From: Proteinivorax tanatarense
Lineage (GTDB): Bacteria; Bacillota; Proteinivoracia; Proteinivoracales; Proteinivoracaceae
Assembly (NCBI RefSeq): GCF_040267685.1
Contig: NZ_CP158367.1
Coordinates: 310,001-374,000, forward strand
Reading direction: 5' to 3'
DNA length: 64,000 nt
In this document: in pieces, positions 10,067-17,766 of the stretch
Numbering within the stretch: the first letter of the stretch is position 1
Layout of the letters: the number at the start of each line of letters is the position of its first letter
The notes under the pieces: model-generated
What the model was told of the DNA's origin: nothing
Seen by the model: only the letters and a program-made list of their open reading frames with translations
The model's database searches: none
Made by a program: the position numbers and the translations under genes

Positions 10067-10127
10067 GAAAACCTCTGGGTCATAAAACCAAGCATGAGCC
10101 AAGGAGGCAGGATCCTTGGTCCACTTT
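10067..10127. repeat. GGGTCA repeat fused to a REP-like palindrome
   Basis: AAACCTCTGGGTCA (a variant of the dispersed repeat) is followed by CCAAGGA and TCCTTGG arms around a seven-base loop, within a segment beginning GAGCCAAGG. A second palindrome of this type is at 12885. It marks the junction between the TOPRIM-like gene and the truncated IS21 relic. Confidence 0.65.
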
Positions 10128-10326
10128 TATTAGTATAAGTCTTTACTGGAAATTTAGCAGCTTTCAATTTCCTTTCTCGGCTTCTTTCTAATCTTTCTTT
10201 ATACAGCTCTTCAAGTAAATCCATTAAAAATTGTTCTTTAGATCTAAACTCAAGTCCGTCACATATATCCATTAGCGAATTGGATATACTCAGTTTTTTT
10301 TGGTAAAATTTAATTTTATCTATCAT
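10128..10326 (-). pseudogene. IS21 helper ATPase (IstB) N-terminal fragment
   Basis: Reading leftwards from 10326, about 66 residues match the start of IstB-like helpers: a helical segment, then EFRSKEQFLMDLLEEL and the basic RSRERKLKAAKFP. The reading frame then runs into the REP-like repeat and ends, so the whole AAA ATPase domain is missing. The start overlaps the end of the istA remnant by about 11 bp, the normal istA-istB arrangement. It is non-functional. Confidence 0.75.
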
Positions 10327-11169
10327 CTCTCATTCTTCCCATAAGTGAGTTGTAGGATTCTGCACTGATGTCATAGTCTGGGAGGCGAGGTAAAGCAGGG
10401 GGTGAATGATTTTGGTGGTAAACGGAGACATCCTCTGTAAGACGGTAGTAAGTTGTCCATAAAGCAGCAGTTTCTTTAACAGATTTCCTTATGTTTTCAG
10501 CTAAAACTTTCTCCGCAAATGCCATATCTTTTTCAAGTAAGCACATTTTTAAAAACTTTAGACTTTGTTTTAAATCCTCACTATCCATTTCATTTGTATA
10601 TGACTTCCAATTATCCGGAAGTAAAGAGTAAAACCCTGAATATTTTAATGCTCTTGGTCTTGCTACGATAACGTCGATAAAGTCCATCCAATGTGTAGAT
10701 TTTTTGCCCTTTTCAAAAAGCCTGTTATGCCTTGTTATCTCACGATAGTCTTTATCATAAATCACCAACTCGTTAGCAAGAATTTTTACCCATACATAAC
10801 TGCCTACATACTTAGGCGAAAGTAGACCTTTTGCTTTTCTTCTTTTACTAAAGTTCGCATTGTCCGCTCAGAAATCAGACACTTACCAGGACGTTCTGCC
10901 TTTAATCTCTCATGTATTTTCTTGGCAGTATGTCGGTATTTCTTCTTTTTATCCTTATCTTCTTCTAGTATTTCTCTGACATAAGGTCTGATCAAGTCCG
11001 ATTTTGTAGGACCGGATTTTTTCTTAGGCTTTACATTAAAATCTTCTTTTTCTAAGTATTTTTTAATTGTGCGATAATTATGACCAGTGCGTCTTTCTAT
11101 TTCAGAATAACTTAGGCCTTTCTCAAAATACATTTTTCGTATATAATCTAATTGAGTAATTGTCAGCAC
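10316..11169 (-). pseudogene. IS21 transposase (IstA) with internal deletion
   Basis: Two pieces of one transposase are present. The N-terminal piece (11169 down to about 10806) has a GTG start after GGGGGAAAGGAT and a helix-turn-helix, GLSYSEIERRTGHNYRTIKK. The C-terminal piece (about 10805 to 10316) carries ELVIYDKDYREITRHNR and RPRALKYSGFYSLLPDNW, typical of the IstA end. They are in different frames, and the DDE catalytic core between them is absent, so one deletion removed several hundred bases. It is a dead element. Confidence 0.8.
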
Positions 11170-11282
11170 ATCCTTTCCCCCTTTTAAGTTGTGGTCACTT
11201 AAAAGGATATATTGATTGGATTGTACTGGCAATTACTTTTTGTATTTTTGACGGCCGTTTATTGTATTTTTACTTTACCATA

Positions 11283-11535
11283 AACAATTATTATACCAAC
11301 AGATACAACAAAGGCTAACCACACAAAGTCCCCACATATCAGCCGTTCAAGAGCAGTTCCCACGCTACTACGGCCAAGAACAAACTATAAAACAAGGATA
11401 GTGCAAGGGGTATTTAAGGTCCTAATAACTGATGTATACCAAAGAAGATGCAGCATCACAGGGGAAAAACCTTGCCAGTGCTAGAAGCAGCTCACATAAA
11501 CCATATAGCTTAAAAGGCCCCCATGAAGTAATACC
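11283..11535 (+). pseudogene. Decayed HNH endonuclease gene, copy A
   Basis: Pieces in several frames encode LYQQIQQRLTTQSPHIS, then PRYYGQEQ, and in the last part CSITGEK/LPVLEAAHI and SLKGPHEV, the zinc-finger-like CxxTG and AAHI motifs of an HNH endonuclease. Frameshifts and stops break it. Four further copies of the same gene lie at 12965, 15595, 17330 and 23575. The 3' end is cut by the IS relic at 11536. Confidence 0.7.
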
Positions 11536-11706
11536 ATAGAAGTCAGCAAAAGAAAATTTGTTATAATTTTTCAAGGGGTATTCATCCCTTCTTATTAATC
11601 GAATCTATGTTTTGATTACTTTATAAATCGATAAATGCGGGGGTCCTTTTTAAACTAAAAATATAAAGCTTTTATAACAGGCGATGTATAGTTTAAATCG
11701 CTTAAA
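11536..11706 (-). mobile_element. End fragment of the same IS as at 17767-19401
   Basis: This stretch aligns with the right end of the intact insertion sequence (19230-19400). It shares ATCGAATC/TTTTGATTACT, a G-rich run, AAAGCTTTTATA and a CAGGC segment, and it ends in a degraded terminal repeat. On the minus strand the first codons KNYNKFSFAD match KKYKQISFAN of the intact transposase. Only the upstream region and about 11 codons survive. Confidence 0.7.
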
Positions 11707-11732
11707 ACCAGTATTAATGGGAGGGAGTTTGT

Positions 11733-12878
11733 ATGATTTTTTATTTAGATGAATGTTTTAACACAGGTAATAATTGGAATGACAAAAGTCAACCATACTT
11801 TACTTATGGGGGGTGGATAATTTCTGAAGATAATCTAGAAAAAGCTAATTCTATAGTTAAAAGTTTTGCGGAAAAGCATCAAGGTGAGCTGAAGTCTAAA
11901 AGTTTTGCATCTCATAAAGGAATAAAAAAAGTGATTAATTTATCAAAAGAGTTAATGTCAAAGAGTAATGCTGTTCCATATTTTGTGTGCTTTGAGAAAA
12001 ATTACTTGATAGCTTGCAAAGTAGTAGAATTATTTTTTGATTGTCAGACTAATTGTAAAGTGAATGGCTACCTTACTTTTCCTAATGAATTTGAATATTT
12101 TAAAATAATAAGTAATACAGAAGGTATTAATGTATCGTATGAAAATGCAAAGAAATATTTACCGCCAATCAAAATGACTAAAAAAGCCTTGGCTGATATA
12201 ATAAGTACAGATCAAAGATTGTGTACTTACATTGGAGATATTATTAATGATGAAAATATTCATAGTGAATGTATTTACAATATAATAGAGAAGCTTGAAT
12301 CACTTTTCTATAAACAAGGCTTTGAACAAATATCTAACATTTTTAAAATTGAGAATTTCGACGCGAAAAAAATATACGAAGAATTAATCGGGGAAGAATT
12401 GAAAGATACCACGGGAATAAAGGTTTCAAAAAAATCTATTTTGGTACAACCATCCCTGTATGAAATGATACAGAATTTAAGAAATCATTATAGAAATTTA
12501 AGACTTGTGGTAGACACATTGGGAATACAAGACAGTCAGTTTGCGGAAATAAGTGAGCGTCTTGAAGTGCCGATAGAAGTTGTAGAGGAATCAGAAAATG
12601 AATTCATGATATTGGCTTCAGATTTATTAGTAGGGCATGTTGCTAGATTAGTTAAGAATATTATAGATAATTCCAACTTTGTTGGAGAATCTGATATTGA
12701 ACTATTGAAAAGTACTATTACAGAAAAAAATAGTGTTTTTGAACATCAATCTTCAATATGGCATTTAAAATTTTCCGAGAAAAGTGGAAAAAAAATTCTT
12801 GAAAAGTTAGGGTATCAACTTAATGATAATGGTACTAATCAGATACTTAAAGACAGCTTCCACTTGTTCAGAAAGTAG
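11733..12878 (+). CDS. DUF3800-type protein
   Basis: This 381-residue protein matches the DUF3800 pattern: it starts IFYLDECFN and continues PYFTYGGWII, then an internal acidic strand LRLVVDTLG (about 255) and a C-terminal segment ESENEFMILASDLLVGHVARL. Conserved acidic residues (D6, E7, the D of VVDT and the D of ASDLL) could form a metal site. Members are frequent in mobile and defence regions but their biochemical role is unknown. The ATG follows GGGAGGGAG at good spacing. Neighbours are HNH relics and repeats, which fits an accessory gene. It seems intact. Confidence 0.75.
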   Translation: MIFYLDECFNTGNNWNDKSQPYFTYGGWIISEDNLEKANSIVKSFAEKHQGELKSKSFASHKGIKKVINLSKELMSKSNAVPYFVCFEKNYLIACKVVELFFDCQTNCKVNGYLTFPNEFEYFKIISNTEGINVSYENAKKYLPPIKMTKKALADIISTDQRLCTYIGDIINDENIHSECIYNIIEKLESLFYKQGFEQISNIFKIENFDAKKIYEELIGEELKDTTGIKVSKKSILVQPSLYEMIQNLRNHYRNLRLVVDTLGIQDSQFAEISERLEVPIEVVEESENEFMILASDLLVGHVARLVKNIIDNSNFVGESDIELLKSTITEKNSVFEHQSSIWHLKFSEKSGKKILEKLGYQLNDNGTNQILKDSFHLFRK

Positions 12879-12884
12879 GATGGA

Positions 12885-12921
12885 TACAAGAATGAGCCAA
12901 GGGGACAGGAACCTTGTCCCA
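12885..12921. repeat. REP-like palindrome downstream of the DUF3800 gene
   Basis: GAATGAGCCAAGG is followed by GGGACA and TGTCCC arms around a short loop. The left half matches the element at 10067-10127 (ATGAGCCAAGG). The form resembles REP sequences tied to Y1-type (REP-associated) transposases; no such transposase is in the window. Confidence 0.6.
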
Positions 12922-12964
12922 AATTTTATAAACATATCCATTAACTTTTATATCTTATATAACA

Positions 12965-13130
12965 ACGCAAAACTTATGATACTTCAAAGCCATATGGACG
13001 ATCACTATACCAACAAGCACAACAAAGGCTGACTACACAAAGTTCCCACCTATCAGCTGTTCAAGAGCAGTCCCCACGCTACTACGGTAAAGAACAAACT
13101 ATAAAACTAAGAATAGGGCAAGGAGCATTA
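12965..13130 (+). pseudogene. Decayed HNH endonuclease gene, copy B
   Basis: The central part of the same HNH gene is present: a segment reading (in mixed frames) TYDTSKPYGRSLYQQ, then a TTQS/PHISAVQEQ region and YYGKEQTIK. It has frame changes and lacks both ends; the HNH motifs themselves are gone. It lies 80 bp after the DUF3800 gene. Confidence 0.65.
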
Positions 13131-13194
13131 AAACAAAACATAGGGGTCTACCATGGAAATAGAAGATAGGCCCCTAAGAATATATATAAATTCT

Positions 13195-13246
13195 TTGATA
13201 AAGGGGTCTGATTCTTTAAAAAATTGAGTCACCCCCCTTTAAATTA
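13195..13246. repeat. REP-like hairpin AAAGGGG/CCCCCCTTT
   Basis: AAAGGGGTCTGATTCTTT and a later GAGTCACCCCCCTTT form an imperfect inverted repeat. The GGGG-N-GATTCTTTAAA motif recurs near 59867. It lies just upstream of the small RNA candidate and may be one of several REP families here. Confidence 0.4.
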
Positions 13247-13264
13247 TAATATAAACTGATATAA

Positions 13265-13350
13265 TGATAACCAAACGAGGGTGTGGCTCGCGGGGTCAGT
13301 TGCTCAGAAATGAGTTAACTCAGGCCTGAAATGCCGCCCTCGTTTTTGTT
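13265..13350 (+). ncRNA. Unidentified small structured RNA with its own terminator
   Basis: A TATAAT box at about 13258-13263 is followed by a compact folding unit. The outer stem is ACGAGGGTG (13275-13283) with CGCCCTCGT (13335-13343), nine pairs including one G-U, followed by five T. Inside, GGTCAGTT pairs with AACT-CA-GGCC, and the tip is CTCA-GAAA-TGAG with a GAAA tetraloop. I do not recognise an Rfam family. It carries no obvious reading frame. It could be a free small RNA or a leader relic; the inner strands share GGGTCAG and CAGGCCTGAAAT with the dispersed repeat. Confidence 0.5.
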
Positions 13351-13394
13351 GTGTCCGTAACGTTGACCGGGATGATGCCGTCCTTATGGGAAGT

Positions 13395-13521
13395 GCAAAA
13401 TATTGGGGTCAGGCTTTTGATATTTCAATACTTGACCTCCCTTTATTAATTATAATAGACTTTATTGATAAATAGAGGAGTTTAACCCCTAATATCGAAA
13501 TATGTGCTAGGACGGATTTTC
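13395..13521 (+). repeat. UPF0158 cassette leader, copy 1
   Basis: A block of about 120 bp with GGGGTCAGGCTTTTGATATT, TTGACCTCC, TATAATAGAC, GAGTTTAACCCC and ATCGAAATATGT leads into the ribosome-binding site of the UPF0158 copy. Near-identical blocks are at 17656-17766 and 20735-20864. TTGACC and TATAAT look like a promoter (spacing about 16 bp), so the block probably carries the cassette's expression signals. Confidence 0.75.
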
Positions 13522-13920
13522 ATGAGCGTTGTGGCAAGTTTAGATGAGATTGTGGAAGCTATGGAGTTGCAAAGTGATGATGATAGTCCATATTTAAGTT
13601 AAAAACGGGAGAAGTTGTGGTGTTATCTGCTGAAGATATTAGGTATGCAGAAGACGAAGTAGATACTGAAACACTGCCAGATTGGCAAAAAGATAGTGTT
13701 GAGATAGCACAAGAAGTTATAAAAGATGAAGAGGAAAACTACATTCCATTGCCGTAGAAGTCAGTTATTAAACTCAATACAGAAAAGAGGAGCCTTCAGA
13801 AGATTTAAGGATGATATAATACGGTTTGGTATTGCAGATAAATGGTGTAAATATAAAGAAGAAGCTTTAAAAGATATAGCAATACAGTGGTGTAAAAGCC
13901 ACAATGTTAAGTATAATTAG
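13522..13920 (+). pseudogene. UPF0158 gene, copy 1 (broken)
   Basis: This is a copy of the intact gene at 19430. The start MSVVASLDEIVEAM is conserved, but a one-base loss near 13599 gives an immediate TAA. A deletion of about 66 bp near 13757 removes the segment corresponding to SEFVIHEYSIMEAF. The C-terminal part (GAFRRF to SHNVKYN) is still readable. It is non-functional. Confidence 0.85.
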
Positions 13921-13947
13921 TTATTTTGGACAAGTGTTAAAAAAATA

Positions 13948-14166
13948 ATATGCAAAACATTGAGGTCAGGCTTTTGATATTTCAATACTACTAATCCCAC
14001 CTTAATTTTAGGGTGGGTTTTGTTGATAAAAAAAGGAATCTTCAAACAAATGTTGAAACGTTCACATAGCACTGTATTAAGAGTTAAGGGTGATCTTATG
14101 GCAATAAAACCTAGAGTATAACATCCTAGGAGACAATCTCCGGGGCAGGCCTGCAATATTGCAATT
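13948..14166. repeat. Repeat cluster: GGGTCAGG copies flanking a 140-bp duplicated block
   Basis: GAGGTCAGGCTTTTGATATT (from 13962) leads into a block (13985-14130) that is almost identical to 25838-25980. The block contains a CCCACC/GGGTGGG hairpin and a tiny open frame MAIKPRV. It ends at 14131 against a second repeat variant, GGGGCAGGCCTG with GCAATATTGC (14141-14166). This is a stack of repeats with no gene. Confidence 0.7.
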
Positions 14167-14325
14167 CTTCGTTATTATATAGAATGTTGCTGCCCAAGCG
14201 GCCATCCCATACCCTCGCTTTTTAAGAAAGTTTTAACTAGTGCTAAATATACAGGATTTCATTAAATATAAGAAGAATATGAAGGATATAATGTCTCATG
14301 ATTAAAAATCTGGGAGGAAAATCGC

Positions 14326-15555
14326 ATGAGTAAAAAAACTATGTGTTTTATTTTTTTGCTTATATTAGCACTATTTATTTCTGGATGTAACGGGGGCAAA
14401 GAAGATGAAATAAATTGGCAGGTGTATGCTAACGAATATTACGAGGTAAAATATCCTGAAGGCTGGGATGTAATCGCCTTCAACAATAGTGTTACTTTTT
14501 CCAAAGGCGAAGCTAATGATATATGGGATGTTAGTGTAAAACCAGTTGGTGTTGATGGGAAAGAGGGTTTTCATGAGGATATTAAGAAATCTAAAGAGGA
14601 ATCTGAAAAAGCAGGCGATGTAATTGAAGAGATTTTGGAAACTGAAATAGGGGGACAGCCTGCGTACAAGGTGAAGGTCACCAATTCTGAATTTGAGGCA
14701 AAAGGTTATTTTATATCTATTTATAAAAATAACGTAGCATTTGATTTTGCGTTTACTGCCATGGAAGAGGATTATTATGATGACATTAACTATATAGAAG
14801 AAATGGTAGATTCCTTAAAAATAAAAGAATTTGCCACCTATCACGGTGACATTAAGGAATTTATAGCGGAAAATGGTAAAGCAATTGATACTTACAATTT
14901 AAATGATTTTTCAGCTTTTAATCTTTTATATGATGATTTAGAAGAAAATACAATATTTCTAACAGGAGAGCACCATGGAGTTGCCGACAACAGTGTGTTG
15001 GATTTGAAATTTTTAAATTATTTAGTAAAAGAGGCTGGGGTAAAGTATTACTTGGCAGAGACCTCGTTTAGTAACGCTCAGCTAATCAATAGGTACTTAA
15101 AAACAGGGGATGAAAGTTTTTTGGACGAACTATTCGAATCTCAAGTTGGAACTTTTGCAGGAAATGAAAATGAGTTTAATAAATGGAAAGAGCTGTATAA
15201 GCTTAACAAAACTTTACCCAAAGAGGACAGAATAAAGGTAGTTGGTGTTGACATAGAGCACCAGTTTGAAAATGGTGTTAGATACATGTACTCTTTGATA
15301 GATAAAGAAAATGTGCCAAGTGAGATAGAGTCAGAGATTAATGAGTTAATAGACATATATGAAAGTGAAAGGTATGATTATTGGTCTGTGCACAGAACTA
15401 TTAGTAATATTAGAGAGAGTTTAAACTCTAAAAAAGATATATATGAAGAATTTTTAGGAGAAGAGTTATTTGAATTTAAACTTGTTAATGAAAACATCTA
15501 TACTTTGCGTAGATTTAATGACACTGAGGGGGCAAAACCTCCGGGTCAGGCCTGA
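14326..15555 (+). CDS. Lipoprotein with erythromycin esterase/ChaN-like domain, truncated by a repeat
   Basis: Residues 1-21 are a lipoprotein signal ending in lipobox ISGC (C21), so the protein should be anchored on the outer face of the membrane. Residues about 35-160 resemble a DUF1795/PsbP-like domain (YEVKYPEGWDV). Residues about 205-400 resemble the erythromycin-esterase/ChaN/TIKI fold (TGEHHGVADN; a VVGVDIEHQ segment). The final residues GAKPPGQA are encoded by the GGGTCAGGC repeat at 15528-15567, so the natural C-terminus is lost. The ATG follows GGGAGGAAAA. It may be partly active or dead; domain calls are moderate. Confidence 0.65.
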   Translation: MSKKTMCFIFLLILALFISGCNGGKEDEINWQVYANEYYEVKYPEGWDVIAFNNSVTFSKGEANDIWDVSVKPVGVDGKEGFHEDIKKSKEESEKAGDVIEEILETEIGGQPAYKVKVTNSEFEAKGYFISIYKNNVAFDFAFTAMEEDYYDDINYIEEMVDSLKIKEFATYHGDIKEFIAENGKAIDTYNLNDFSAFNLLYDDLEENTIFLTGEHHGVADNSVLDLKFLNYLVKEAGVKYYLAETSFSNAQLINRYLKTGDESFLDELFESQVGTFAGNENEFNKWKELYKLNKTLPKEDRIKVVGVDIEHQFENGVRYMYSLIDKENVPSEIESEINELIDIYESERYDYWSVHRTISNIRESLNSKKDIYEEFLGEELFEFKLVNENIYTLRRFNDTEGAKPPGQA

Positions 15556-15567
15556 AATATTGCAATA
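15528..15567 (+). repeat. GGGTCAGGC repeat inside the lipoprotein 3' end
   Basis: GGGGGCAAAACCTCCGGGTC continues as AGGCCTGAAATATTGCAAT. It overlaps the last codons of the lipoprotein gene and abuts an HNH relic. The core holds the palindrome CAGGCCTG followed by an AATATT centre. Confidence 0.85.
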
Positions 15568-15594
15568 TGTAGTAGGAAGGTTATTAGTGAAAGC

Positions 15595-15790
15595 TTTAGT
15601 CTTATTAATAGCTCGTTGGCTACATCATTTACCTACTTTGACAGAAGTAATTGGATTCCAGTTCCAATAAATTTCCAAAGCATGATTGGGTTGGAAATCA
15701 ATATTTCCAAGGAATAAGCATATAGGCAACTTAGAGATTTAAGTGCCCAAGGTAAGGACTGGGGCGGCACTAACCTACCAAAGAACTGTC
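15595..15790 (+). pseudogene. Decayed HNH endonuclease gene, copy C (N-terminal region)
   Basis: The stretch GTAATTGGATTCCAGTTCCA is shared with copy D (17468-17487). After it come short frames such as INISKE, AYRQLRDLSAQGKDWGG, likely the upstream part of the same HNH gene. It contains stops and begins right after the repeat. The assignment rests on the shared segment only. Confidence 0.45.
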
Positions 15791-15829
15791 TAAAAAAAAC
15801 GTGAATTTAGTAAGAAAGTGGGGGATTGT

Positions 15830-16462
15830 ATGAGTAATAAAAAAGTACGCCGGTGGTTTCAGAATGCTCTTGGTTTCCTTTTAGTAATAGGTTTAATAGT
15901 TGTTTTCATATACTTATTAGTTTTAATATGGAGTTCTTTTAAGGGTCTTCAGAAAGAAGTGGCTGCAGCAATAGTAGCGGCCGTTGCAACCATTTTAGTT
16001 TCAGTTTTCTCTATAGTAATAGCTAAGCTTTTTGAAAGAAAGCGTGCAATCGAACAAGAATTACGTGAAAAGAAAATTCCTATGTATGAAGAGTTTATTA
16101 AATTTTGGTTCAAGGTACTGATGTCTGAAAAGACGGAAGCCAAACAGTTATCCGAAAAAAATATGGTAGTTTTTTTTAGTGAATTTACTGAAAAGCTTAT
16201 GGTTTGGGGCTCAGATGAAGTTGTAAAAAAATGGTCTAATTATAGACGCCTCTATGTCAGTGATAAATTAAAGAGTGATTCAGTTAATGCCATGTTTGAG
16301 TTCGAAAGGCTCTTAATGGCAATACGTAAAGATATGGGTCATAAAAATAAAGATATTAAGAAGGGGGAACTGTTAGGCTTGTTCATTAATGATATTGATA
16401 AGTATGTTGAAAAACCCCATAAAATAAGACGAGGGAATGAGCAGGGTGTAACTGGCAAGTAG
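15830..16462 (+). CDS. Membrane protein of unknown function
   Basis: This 210-residue protein has two N-terminal membrane helices (about 14-38 and 45-68), separated by a short loop. A long soluble, helix-rich cytoplasmic domain follows (RKRAIEQELREKKIPMYEEF onward). The start is ATG 15830, five bases after GTGGGGGA. I do not recognise the family. It sits between HNH relics in the accessory region, next to another unknown gene. Such two-helix membrane proteins with a soluble tail occur in defence islands, but nothing here proves that role. Confidence 0.6.
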   Translation: MSNKKVRRWFQNALGFLLVIGLIVVFIYLLVLIWSSFKGLQKEVAAAIVAAVATILVSVFSIVIAKLFERKRAIEQELREKKIPMYEEFIKFWFKVLMSEKTEAKQLSEKNMVVFFSEFTEKLMVWGSDEVVKKWSNYRRLYVSDKLKSDSVNAMFEFERLLMAIRKDMGHKNKDIKKGELLGLFINDIDKYVEKPHKIRRGNEQGVTGK

Positions 16463-16702
16463 AATTGGATTAACTTTGGCAAATAATTTTCCCTAGAGAT
16501 TTTTACAGCTACTTTTTAGATTTTTCTCCAAAAAATGAGTCTCTGTGTGCTAATCTATAACTTTTTTCTGACATATGAATAACTCGCATCTATGGTTGAT
16601 TCTATCCCTCATGTTGAGAACAGACACCATAGGTTCTGATAAATTTACAAGACTACTTTCAAATAGTATAGTTAATAGATTTTAAAATGGGAGGTTGGAT
16701 AT

Positions 16703-17323
16703 ATGGATAAAACAGAAATTGTAAATAAAATAATTCGCAATAAAAATCTATCTTTAGAACAACATCATAAGGAACAGATAGGCAAACTAAAGTGGGAGTA
16801 TGCGGATGTCTTATACTCATTTCGTGGAGTTTATACATTAGGAATAAATGTATACTATAAAGATAAAGTAGAATGTTGTGGTTTAACAATACGACCCAAA
16901 AAAAGAACGAATGACTATCAAAGGGTATACAGCGCAAAATTTATTAAGGAGAATTATTCAGACTTTAGTGAACTTAATAACCTTGGCAAGTTAGAAGATT
17001 TTATTAAAGTATATAATGAAATAGGGAATATTATACCTATTTGGCCAGGAGGAAATATGCATAAAGGCATGAGTCAGTGTTATGACATTCCAGATATTTA
17101 CTTTAATAAGAGCACAATAAAAAGATATTCACTTCACTTTTTTAATTCATTTAAATATAAGAATTCTTTTTTAGAGGAGGTTTTACAAGGTAAATATAGC
17201 AAGATAGAAACTAAAGGTTATCTTAATTTTGACAAAGAAGAGTATAAAAGTTTTTTGGTACATATTATTAAGGTGATTAGGTATAGAACTGACTGTATTG
17301 AGAAATGGTTAAAGAGGAAATAA
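16703..17323 (+). CDS. Hypothetical protein with PIWPGGN motif
   Basis: This 206-residue soluble protein is not recognised with confidence. The centre has NIIPIWPGGNMHKG and YDIPDIYF, conserved-looking motifs. The N-terminus is a charged helix and the C-terminus ends in a basic IEKWLKRK. The start ATG is eight bases after GGGAGG. No catalytic signature is evident. It is flanked by the membrane protein and an HNH relic and looks intact. Confidence 0.6.
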   Translation: MDKTEIVNKIIRNKNLSLEQHHKEQIGKLKWEYADVLYSFRGVYTLGINVYYKDKVECCGLTIRPKKRTNDYQRVYSAKFIKENYSDFSELNNLGKLEDFIKVYNEIGNIIPIWPGGNMHKGMSQCYDIPDIYFNKSTIKRYSLHFFNSFKYKNSFLEEVLQGKYSKIETKGYLNFDKEEYKSFLVHIIKVIRYRTDCIEKWLKRK

Positions 17324-17329
17324 TAATAA

Positions 17330-17600
17330 ACCTCCGTGTCTAATGGCGCTAACAGTTTAACTGAACTTAATGAACAAGTTTATAAATACAGAAAGACAAG
17401 TCGTTTATCTGATCCAGACCCTCATATAGGCGGCATTATTCTATCTAGCCAATTTGCTTTGGCGAAAGTAATTGGATTCCAGTTCCAAAAAACTGGAGTA
17501 AAGATATAGTACAAGGTAAAACTTACGACACTTCAGAGCCTCACGGATGATCTCTATACCAACAAGTACAACAAAGACTGACTAGACAAAGTGGTTAAAG
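17330..17600 (+). pseudogene. Decayed HNH endonuclease gene, copy D (N-terminal half)
   Basis: Fragments read SLTELNEQVYKYRKTSRLSD, then HIGGIILSSQFALA, then NWSKDIVQGKTYDTSEPHG followed by a stop and SLYQQVQQRLTRQS. This is the upstream half of the HNH gene whose later parts are seen in copies A, B and E. The HNH motifs are absent and stops are present. Confidence 0.65.
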
Positions 17601-17655
17601 ATAAAGGGTACATGTTACTAAATGTTAATAACCTAAAGTTTGCCCGTTTTAAAGT

Positions 17656-17766
17656 GCAAAACATTGGGGTCAGGCTTTTGATATTTCAATACTTGACCTC
17701 CCTTTATTTATTATAATAGACTTTATTGATAAATAGAGGAGTTTAACCCCTAATATCGAAATATGT
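17656..17766 (+). repeat. UPF0158 cassette leader, copy 2, cut off by an insertion sequence
   Basis: This is the same leader block as at 13395 and 20735. It ends at ATCGAAATATGT (17755-17766), where the insertion sequence begins. The rest of the cassette (ribosome-binding site and gene) resumes at 19402. Confidence 0.85.

Larger units (their letters stand above)
10128..11232 (-). mobile_element. Decayed IS21-family element
   Basis: The interval holds the istA and istB remnants described separately. I could not define terminal inverted repeats: the left end is replaced by the REP-like repeat at 10067-10127, and the right end (about 11170-11280) shows no clear terminus. Confidence 0.65.

Noticed and set aside
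10316-11169. Two separate hypothetical genes on the minus strand
   Set aside because: The pieces match the N- and C-terminal parts of IstA and overlap istB normally, so they are one deleted transposase.
12823-13032. Short frame overlapping the end of the DUF3800 gene
   Set aside because: It reads through the REP-like palindrome and an HNH relic in another frame and has no start signal.
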